From positions 1-7,427 of the forward strand of contig QMSS01000069.1 of assembly GCA_003649715.1 (NCBI GenBank): 7,427 bases of DNA. Direction: 5' to 3'. Under the pieces are notes generated by a model, which was not told where the DNA came from, did not search any database, and saw nothing but the letters and a program-made list of their open reading frames with translations. Source of the DNA: Thermoplasmata archaeon (GTDB lineage: Archaea; Thermoplasmatota; E2; DHVEG-1). This document shows, piece after piece, positions 1 through 4,774 of the stretch; within the stretch, counting starts at the first letter, position 1, and every line of letters begins with the position of its first letter. The translations under genes were made by a program, and so were the position numbers.

Positions 1-617
1 GGTTGAAAAGGCCCATGCTTTGCCAAAATAACAACCTGCATCAGTGTAAGTAAGCCCAATACCTGGAGCGTGACCAGGGTCTATGCAAAACGCATCCCAT
101 CTCGCACCTGCGTTTCCCTCGGTTCCGCTGTCTCCATATGCTTTGTTTGGATATAATGTAATAGGAGGATCATTTAAGGGTTTACCAGTAGGGAATTGAG
201 CATTTTCTACTTTTTCCATATGCCTATAATTTTTAAAATCAAGGGCATATTCTAGCCATCTAATCTCTAATTCAATATCAGAAAGTAGTTTTTTTCTTTC
301 GGATATTTCTTTTAGATTCCATATTTTATTGATGTCTTTTCTAAATTCAAGTTTTTCTTTATATTCTTTCAGGGTTTTGAGGGTTTCTTTTATTTGGTAA
401 GATTTTACGCCTATTTCTTCAGATTCTATCCAGTTATCTAGAAAGTTTCTAGCTTTTTTTGCTAGGTCATATTCTCTGATATCGTTATGAGTGGTTGTAT
501 TTACCATTTTATTTTTTACATCTTCTGCCTTTGACTGGAGTGTTGCTTTTGCTGGCATTAGCGCTAGCGCAATTGAAATTATAAAAATAATTACTATAGT
601 TACTAACTTTCTTTCAT
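1..617 (-). CDS. Secreted helix-rich protein of unknown function; 3' end off window, frame broken near start
   Basis: I do not recognise the family. An open frame without stops runs leftward from a TAG at 658-660 to the window edge. It encodes a hydrophobic signal segment (LVTIVIIFIISIALALMPAKA), then about 100 residues of charged, probably helical or coiled-coil sequence. A different, Gly/Trp/Cys-containing region follows (WDAFCIDPGHAPGIGLTYTD near the edge, with a second Cys in DAGCYFG), which looks like a folded domain cut by the edge. The only well-placed start is the ATG at 615-617, six bases after a GGAGG site, but that frame reads Met-Lys-Glu-Ser-stop. One extra base in the A/G-rich run just after the ATG would join it to the signal peptide. 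Without that, the first in-frame Met is at 556-558, which would lose the membrane segment. I infer a real exported protein with a one-base deletion, either true or a sequencing error. Confidence 0.7.
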
Positions 618-623
618 TTTCTG

Positions 624-630
624 CCTCCCC
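624..630 (-). promoter_or_regulatory. Shine-Dalgarno site of the left secreted-protein gene
   Basis: The minus strand reads GGGGAGG here, six bases before the ATG at 615-617. It matters because it selects this ATG as the start although the downstream frame does not match, which points to a frameshift rather than to an alternative start. Confidence 0.65.
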
Positions 631-661
631 ACTCTTTCTTCCCCATTCTTTCTTTTTCTAG

Positions 662-669
662 TATATAAA
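662..669 (-). promoter_or_regulatory. TATA box of the left secreted-protein gene
   Basis: The minus strand reads TTTATATA. A transcription start about 25 bases downstream would fall near 638-640. That leaves a leader of about 22 bases containing the SD before the ATG at 617, which is consistent spacing for an archaeal promoter. Confidence 0.55.
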
Positions 670-788
670 TATCCATAATTTAAATTTTATGTTGCCAAAC
701 AGATGTTGTCAACTTAAGATTTCGATCCCATCTCAACAATTCATAGTTTGACGTGTTATATATGGAATAAAATCTCTATCTAATAAGA

Positions 789-795
789 TTTATAT
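789..795 (+). promoter_or_regulatory. TATA box giving a leaderless transcript of the 821-1162 gene
   Basis: TTTATAT lies with its centre about 28-29 bases before the ATG at 821. Archaeal transcription normally begins about 25 bases from the TATA centre, so the mRNA should begin at or within a few bases of the start codon. No SD is present, which agrees with leaderless translation. Confidence 0.6.
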
Positions 796-820
796 CAGTA
801 GATACATATCATCTAAACCC

Positions 821-1162
821 ATGGAGCAAAATTTTCTAAAAATAGTATATCATCCATTTAAAACAAAAGCAATCTATCCTTTTAGAGAAGATGTTGTTAA
901 ACTGTACCAAAGAATGTATCAGCTGGCAGAAAATATTGTTATACATGAGATGCGGAAATTTGAGTCAAAACTTCGCCTTAATAAGAGATACAAGAAGGTG
1001 ACACTAAAAGGAAAATATGATAATGAAGAGATTATTTTAGAAAAGATTTCAAATTATCGTGATGAAAGATTGAAATATCATATGGAACAAATGAAGGAAA
1101 TTTTATACAAATATCTTGAGGCAGAAAAAGAAAAACAGAGTAGAGCAGGACGAGATAGATAA
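821..1162 (+). CDS. Small basic orphan protein, 113 aa
   Basis: I do not recognise this protein. It is rich in Lys, Glu, Tyr and Arg, has no Cys, no signal peptide and no membrane segment, and looks mostly helical from about residue 22 onward. The last third (about 70-113) is strongly charged and could form a coiled coil that ends in a basic tail (QSRAGRDR). The ATG is supported by a TATA box at leaderless distance and by the absence of any SD. The gene stands alone. It is divergent from the secreted-protein gene at the left and convergent with tRNA-Pro, so it has no operon context to suggest a role. Coding is supported by the length of the open frame and the promoter position. A nucleic-acid-binding role would be a guess from charge alone. 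Confidence 0.65.
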   Translation: MEQNFLKIVYHPFKTKAIYPFREDVVKLYQRMYQLAENIVIHEMRKFESKLRLNKRYKKVTLKGKYDNEEIILEKISNYRDERLKYHMEQMKEILYKYLEAEKEKQSRAGRDR

Positions 1163-1233
1163 ATTCACATCTTTCCCCTAAAATTTCTCAAAATCTTGAT
1201 AGCATTATACCCTGCAATACCTAAGAGGATTAG

Positions 1234-1306
1234 TGGGCCTGCTGAGATTTGAACTCAGGTCTATGGCTCCCGAAGCCACAAGGATACCAAGCTACCCCAC
1301 AGGCCC
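1234..1306 (-). tRNA. tRNA-Pro(CGG)
   Basis: The minus strand folds as a full cloverleaf. The acceptor GGGCCTG pairs with CAGGCCC over seven base pairs, followed by discriminator A at 1234. The D arm has the conserved T8, A14, GG and A21. The anticodon stem is GTGGC/GCCAT around loop TTCGGGA, giving anticodon CGG (1270-1272), which reads proline codon CCG. The T arm is CTGAG/CTCAG around TTCAAAT. The terminal CCA is not encoded (CTA follows), so it must be added enzymatically. No intron is present. The gene lies 221 bases downstream of rpoD on the same strand, with its own TATA box, so it is probably transcribed separately from the ribosomal operon. Confidence 0.95.
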
Positions 1307-1366
1307 CCACAGGAATCATTTCTATAGGATCCTATGTATGGAAACCACAAAAACCTAAAATACAAG

Positions 1367-1376
1367 TTTATATAAA
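1367..1376 (-). promoter_or_regulatory. TATA box for tRNA-Pro
   Basis: The minus strand reads TTTATATAAA. A start about 25 bases downstream falls near 1346, leaving a leader of about 40 bases for RNase P to remove. A perfect 12-base palindrome (ATAGGATCCTAT, 1324-1335) lies inside that leader. Confidence 0.6.
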
Positions 1377-1483
1377 AAGATGTTTTTGGTACCACACATA
1401 AAAAAAATAAGAAAAAAATGTATTACAAAGCAAAAATTTGGATAGGCAGATCAGAGGAAAAAAGAAATTTTTTAGACAAAATC

Positions 1484-1503
1484 TTTTTTTTGATCAAAAA
1501 AAA
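1484..1503 (-). terminator. T8-GATC-A8 palindrome, likely terminator of the rps13-rpoD operon
   Basis: This is a perfect 20-base palindrome of eight T, GATC and eight A. Its minus-strand T8 lies about 25-32 bases past the rpoD stop. Archaeal RNA polymerase terminates at oligo-T tracts without needing a GC-rich stem, so this is the best candidate for the end of the operon transcript. Several further T runs follow on the same strand (for example around 1462-1472). Confidence 0.6.
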
Positions 1504-1527
1504 TAGAATGATAAAAAATTGGTTTTT

Positions 1528-2322
1528 TTATTTTAGTTTTTTGAGAAGTTTACCTAGTTCCTCATATTTTTTTTCAAGAATACTTGCAGATTCCAGCAGC
1601 GCTTCTTTTGCAGTCAGTGAACCATCAGTTTCGAAACGAAATATAAATTTGTTTTCATCTCCTCTCACAGTTATAGCATTTTTTTCACATACATCCATGC
1701 ATGTTCTGCATAATGTGCATTTTTCTATGTCTTTCACAGATAGTTTTTTGTTTTTGATCTCCAAAATGTTTTTTGGACATTCCTCTATGCATTTTTTACA
1801 TAAATCACATTTTTTGTGATCAATTTCTATGATGGGATAATATTTGTATGCTGGTGCCTGTACCGCCTGCCATTTCGCATGATCCTTGCCTCTCCCAAGT
1901 ATTGCCTCTACCTCAAGTATGAGCCGCTGATCCTTTGTGAGCTCTACTATTGGTATTTTGTCTTCTTTTATCGCCCAGCTTTTCTCCTCAGGCTGCAGGT
2001 CACCAGAATATACTACTCCCTCTCCCTCTTTGCTTAATGTGTATCGAACCGTACAGTTGGGGCATCCCTTTCCCTTACAGGTGCATTGGTCTCGAAATGT
2101 TAATAGTTTTAGATCAGTTGGTAGTGGAATCATTCCTAGTCGATGTGCTATTATTTCATCAAACAATGGTGTTGTGTTATCATATATTATAACATCTTCG
2201 ATAGCTAGTTTAGGGAGCTCAGATAGCATGATTCTTCTTAGTGAGTTTACAAAATAGGGTTTTGTATTTTCGATTTTTAAAACAGCTTTGTTTGGTTTTA
2301 ACTCCAATGTGGTTACCTTCAT
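1528..2322 (-). CDS. rpoD: DNA-directed RNA polymerase subunit D (Rpo3) with two ferredoxin-type cluster motifs
   Basis: This subunit pairs with RpoL to form the RNA polymerase assembly platform, the counterpart of the bacterial alpha dimer and of eukaryotic Rpb3. The N-terminal dimerisation region has the alpha-like stretch VNSLRRIMLSELP (residues 25-37) and HRLGMIPLP (60-68). A four-Cys knuckle follows at C80, C82, C87 and C90. Residues 165-220 form an inserted ferredoxin-like domain with two complete CxxCxxCxxxC sets: C172/175/178/182 and C202/205/208/212. The second lacks the usual Pro after the last Cys. The C-terminal helix (235-264) completes the dimerisation domain. This domain varies among archaea; the two-cluster form is known from Methanosarcina. 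It is the last gene of the operon, 33 bases after rps11, with GGGGAT before its ATG. Confidence 0.97.
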   Translation of the reverse strand: MKVTTLELKPNKAVLKIENTKPYFVNSLRRIMLSELPKLAIEDVIIYDNTTPLFDEIIAHRLGMIPLPTDLKLLTFRDQCTCKGKGCPNCTVRYTLSKEGEGVVYSGDLQPEEKSWAIKEDKIPIVELTKDQRLILEVEAILGRGKDHAKWQAVQAPAYKYYPIIEIDHKKCDLCKKCIEECPKNILEIKNKKLSVKDIEKCTLCRTCMDVCEKNAITVRGDENKFIFRFETDGSLTAKEALLESASILEKKYEELGKLLKKLK

Positions 2323-2355
2323 CTTTTATCCCCACTCTAAAAAACCATTTTTTTC

Positions 2356-2739
2356 TCAGATACGTCTCCCACGTTTTCCGCCCTTAGGTTTACAGCCGTC
2401 ATGTGGATGTGGTGTTACATCCTCTATTGTACCAATTTTTAATCCTGCTCTTACAAGAGATCTTATGGCTGTTTGCGCTCCACGTCCTGGTGATCCACCT
2501 TTTTTGCCTCCTCTCCCCCTTATTCTAACGTTTACAACATCAATTCCTTTTTCCAATGCGGTTTCTGCTGCGATTTGCGCAACCTTCATGGCTACATATG
2601 GTGATCCCTCATCTTTCGCTGATTTGGTAACCATCCCTCCAGAGCATCGTGCAATGGTCTCAGCACCAGTTATGTCCGTTATTGTCACGATTATGTTGTT
2701 AAAGGATGCATATATGTGTGCAATTCCTTTTTTACCCAT
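2356..2739 (-). CDS. rps11: 30S ribosomal protein S11 (uS11)
   Basis: This platform protein of the small subunit binds 16S rRNA near the E site, close to the mRNA exit path. At 127 residues it has normal archaeal length. It shows the family hallmarks: GIAHIYASFNNIIVTITD near the N terminus, the glycine/basic stretch RIRGRGGKKGGSPGRGAQTA (residues 72-91), and the C-terminal signature DVTPHPHDGCKPKGGKRGRR (107-126). The ATG is preceded by a purine-rich GGGAAGA site. It lies 39 bases after rps4 and 33 before rpoD, so it is co-transcribed. Unlike its neighbours S13 and S4 it carries no added tail. Confidence 0.98.
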   Translation of the reverse strand: MGKKGIAHIYASFNNIIVTITDITGAETIARCSGGMVTKSAKDEGSPYVAMKVAQIAAETALEKGIDVVNVRIRGRGGKKGGSPGRGAQTAIRSLVRAGLKIGTIEDVTPHPHDGCKPKGGKRGRRI

Positions 2740-2778
2740 ATCTATCTTCCCTTTTATTTCTACAACAATAAAGAAGGA

Positions 2779-3543
2779 TTATGTTTTAGGATCCTCTTCT
2801 TTTCCAGGTTTTTTATTATCATCAATTTTTTCTTTTTTCTCCTCGTTTTTCTCAGAAGATGTCTCTACTTGTTTTTCAGATGATTCTTCTTTTTTTTCTG
2901 TCAACTCTGTTTTCTCTTTAGATCCCTCCTTTTTTTCCTCCTCAGCAGGTTTTTGGCTAGATGGTTTTTTTACTATCTTTTTAGCAACAGCAGCAGCCGG
3001 AGTTGTTGTTCTGTAGATGTCTGTGCTGGGACGTGCTGGATGCGCTGCATTGTTAAGCGGAGAGTTGGCAGTGTATCCTATTTTGTTTTCTTCATCTTTT
3101 GTGACCATGTATCCTGGCACAGTTACTTTTCTTCCTCCAATTGCTATGTGTCCATGTGAGATGAGTTGTCTTGCTTGTCTAATCGTATTTGCCAGTCCCT
3201 TAAGATATACAAGTGTTTGAAGCCGTCTTGATAGTATAGCCTCAGTGTCCAACGCCAGTACATCATCTAGTGTTGAGCCCGCTGGTAGTATGCTCATTCT
3301 TGTTAGATGGAGGAGAAGCTGCTCACTCTCTTTTTTAACCTGAGGATCATTTCCACTGATTTTTGCAAGTAGATCTCTTGCCTGCCGTCGATATTTTCTC
3401 AAAACAGTTTTTGCCCTCCATATCTCCCGATGGTTTTTGAGACCATATTTTTTGATCAACTCATGCTCGGTTTTGATACGATCTTCTTTCCATGGATGAA
3501 GAGGTGTATCATATTTTTTACGTGGAAACTTCGGTTTACCCAT
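2779..3543 (-). CDS. rps4: 30S ribosomal protein S4 (uS4) with long charged C-terminal extension
   Basis: This primary 16S rRNA binder starts assembly of the 30S body and lines the mRNA entry channel. The N terminus (MGKPKFPRKKYDTPLHPW) and the S4 RNA-binding domain (about residues 104-150, including RRLQTLVYLKGLANTIRQAR and HGHIAIGGRKVTVPGYMV) are typical of archaea. Archaeal S4 usually ends at about 170-200 residues; this one has 254. From about residue 185 onward it is a low-complexity Lys/Glu/Ser tail without predicted fold, in frame and without a stop, ending GKEEDPKT. The ATG has a plausible SD (GAGTGAT) and lies 15 bases after rps13. The tail is probably disordered and solvent exposed; whether it acts in the ribosome is unknown. 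Confidence 0.97.
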   Translation of the reverse strand: MGKPKFPRKKYDTPLHPWKEDRIKTEHELIKKYGLKNHREIWRAKTVLRKYRRQARDLLAKISGNDPQVKKESEQLLLHLTRMSILPAGSTLDDVLALDTEAILSRRLQTLVYLKGLANTIRQARQLISHGHIAIGGRKVTVPGYMVTKDEENKIGYTANSPLNNAAHPARPSTDIYRTTTPAAAVAKKIVKKPSSQKPAEEEKKEGSKEKTELTEKKEESSEKQVETSSEKNEEKKEKIDDNKKPGKEEDPKT

Positions 3544-3558
3544 CAGGCATCACTCATC

Positions 3559-4341
3559 TTATTTTTTCTGCCTTTGTTCCTTACGGGACACACCTAATGC
3601 TAGTCCTGTGCGTCCATTAGATCTTGTACGCTGTCCTCTCACAGGTAGACCAAGCTCATGTCTAATGCCACGATATGATCTAATCATCTTTAACAGGTTG
3701 ATGTCTTCTCTGAGACGCATGTCTACATCTGAGCTAACCAAATGAATGTCCTTTCCAGTATCATAGTCTCTACGATGGTTGACCATCCATCCAGGAGCCT
3801 TATCGCCCAGGTTTTCTATCACCTCTTTGATTTTGTTTATCTGAGCATCTGATAGATCACCAATTTTCATTTCTCTGTCGACACCTGCAGTGTCTGCAAT
3901 AAAAACAGCCATATGCAGCCCTATTCCCTTTATCTTAGTGAGACCATGGATGATCTTTTTATGTCCATCAAGATCTGTGTTAGCAAGTCTAACAATATAT
4001 TTGAATTCATCTTTCTCAGCTTTTTTTTCTACTGTTTCCCCTTTTTTCCTTTTCTCTCCAACCCCCTTCTCTTTATCCCCCCCCGTGGGTTGTTTTTTTT
4101 CTTCAGCTGATGGTTTAGATTCTATGGATGTAGCATCTTTTCCTCCAATTTTTTTTGACGTATCACCTGTCCTCTGCTGTAAATCCTCATTTTCTGAAGA
4201 AGTAGAAACCTCTTCTGGCTTCACATTTTCTATACTCTCATCTCTACTATCTTTAGGCATTGGATTCTCATCTACGGACCTGTTCATATCATCCAAGCTT
4301 ATTACCCCAACATAGATTTTTTTTATTTTTTTTATTGCCAC
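3559..4341 (-). CDS. rps13: 30S ribosomal protein S13 (uS13) with about 110-residue charged N-terminal extension
   Basis: This head protein of the small subunit contacts the P-site tRNA and the large-subunit bridge at L5. The normal archaeal S13 (about 149 residues) is residues 112-260, from EFKYIVRLANTDLDG, through the helix-hairpin-helix LTKIKGIG (134-141), to RGQRTRSNGRTG (235-246). Ahead of it lies a Lys/Glu/Ser/Thr-rich, probably disordered extension. The start is uncertain. The full frame begins with GTG at 4341 without an SD. The ATG at 4285-4287 (residue 19), a TTG three codons earlier, and the ATG of residue 28 are alternatives. After a GTG at residue 40 there is no ATG, GTG or TTG before the core, so at least about 70 extra residues should be translated. 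It is the first gene of the operon. Confidence 0.95.
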   Translation of the reverse strand: MAIKKIKKIYVGVISLDDMNRSVDENPMPKDSRDESIENVKPEEVSTSSENEDLQQRTGDTSKKIGGKDATSIESKPSAEEKKQPTGGDKEKGVGEKRKKGETVEKKAEKDEFKYIVRLANTDLDGHKKIIHGLTKIKGIGLHMAVFIADTAGVDREMKIGDLSDAQINKIKEVIENLGDKAPGWMVNHRRDYDTGKDIHLVSSDVDMRLREDINLLKMIRSYRGIRHELGLPVRGQRTRSNGRTGLALGVSRKEQRQKK

Positions 4342-4408
4342 AAAGTTATTTCTTTGTATCTAATGAATTCGAGCCCTCTTAGAAGGTATGCCCAATAATA
4401 ACAGAAGC

Positions 4409-4417
4409 TATATTTAA
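4409..4417. promoter_or_regulatory. Shared bidirectional TATA box (rps13 operon and 42-codon ORF)
   Basis: The sequence reads TATATTTAA on plus and TTAAATATA on minus, so it resembles a TATA box both ways. On minus, transcription would start near 4387, leaving about 46 bases before the rps13 GTG. On plus, the ATG at 4437 is about 25 bases from the centre, the spacing of a leaderless transcript. No second TATA-like site of equal quality lies between the two genes. Confidence 0.55.
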
Positions 4418-4436
4418 GCATTTAGTAGAAAAATCA

Positions 4437-4565
4437 ATGGCTTTTGCTTTTGAGAGAAACAATAGAGATTTTAAAAGTCTTACAAAAAAATATGATGAGT
4501 GGGATTTTTTTTGTGATAAATCTAAGGATATCCTGAAAACTGTTTTATTCGGAAGAGAAAAATGA
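4437..4565 (+). CDS. Candidate small protein, 42 aa, leaderless
   Basis: I do not recognise this protein. The frame begins MAFAFERNNRDFKSLTKKYD and continues EWDFFCDKSKDILKTVLFGR to a TGA. It is mixed-charge, aromatic-rich, has one Cys and could form one or two amphipathic helices. It has no signal peptide or membrane segment. Support for it being real is positional: its ATG falls at the expected transcription start of the TATA box at 4409-4417, no SD is present, and a T8 tract about 95 bases past the stop could end its transcript. It lies divergently beside the ribosomal operon and upstream of the AsnRS promoter. Against it: a frame of 43 codons is expected by chance in AT-rich DNA. Confidence 0.42.
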   Translation: MAFAFERNNRDFKSLTKKYDEWDFFCDKSKDILKTVLFGREK

Positions 4566-4659
4566 GGACATTATCACTTCATGTCATAGTTATTTTTAGG
4601 AAAAAAATATGGGGGAAAACAAAAAAACTAGACTTCTGAAAGAAAAAACAAATGAATTC

Positions 4660-4667
4660 TTTTTTTT
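4660..4667 (+). terminator. Oligo-T tract after the 42-codon ORF
   Basis: Eight consecutive T on the plus strand lie about 95 bases past the small ORF and just ahead of the AsnRS TATA box. This is suitable as an archaeal intrinsic terminator that would insulate the AsnRS promoter. Confidence 0.4.
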
Positions 4668-4687
4668 GACAAATTTTAGTAGAACCA

Positions 4688-4697
4688 CATATAAACC
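4688..4697 (+). promoter_or_regulatory. TATA box for asnS
   Basis: CATATAAACC with a purine/A-rich stretch just upstream. The expected start is near 4718, giving a leader of about 57 bases before the ATG at 4775. The leader holds a three-codon ORF (ATG at 4726, Met-Ser-Ser) and the pyrimidine string TCCTCCT (4729-4735). No SD lies near the asnS ATG. Confidence 0.5.
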
Positions 4698-4774
4698 GTA
4701 ATTCATTTATGCAGGAACAATAATTATGTCCTCCTAAGAAAAACTGTTTGGAACAAAATTGCTGGGTCATTGTT

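Noticed and set aside
1418..1819. Plus-strand open frame of 133 codons overlapping the 3' end of rpoD
   Set aside because: Most of it is the antisense of rpoD; its composition (Phe/Ser-rich) is what the reverse of an A/G-rich coding strand gives, and it has no SD.
2288..3016. Plus-strand open frame of 242 codons across rps11 and rps4
   Set aside because: It is entirely antisense to two certain ribosomal genes, and its Ser/Phe-rich end mirrors the Lys/Glu-rich S4 tail.
3890..4315. Plus-strand 141-codon frame antisense to the rps13 extension
   Set aside because: It mirrors the Lys/Glu-rich minus-strand coding and has no promoter or SD of its own. The minus frame continues unbroken into certain S13 sequence.
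4609..4701. Plus-strand 30-codon frame starting MGENKKTRLL
   Set aside because: It has no promoter at a fitting distance and no SD, and it spans the T8 tract and the asnS TATA box; chance frame.
4726..4737. Met-Ser-Ser mini-ORF as an attenuator leader peptide for asnS
   Set aside because: It contains no Asn codons and no alternative stem-loops were seen, so amino-acid-sensing attenuation is not supported; noted only as a leader oddity.
4748..4774. TTG start adding nine residues to AsnRS
   Set aside because: It has no SD, the added residues (MEQNCWVIV) do not resemble AsnRS, and starting at the ATG at 4775 gives the length expected for the archaeal enzyme.
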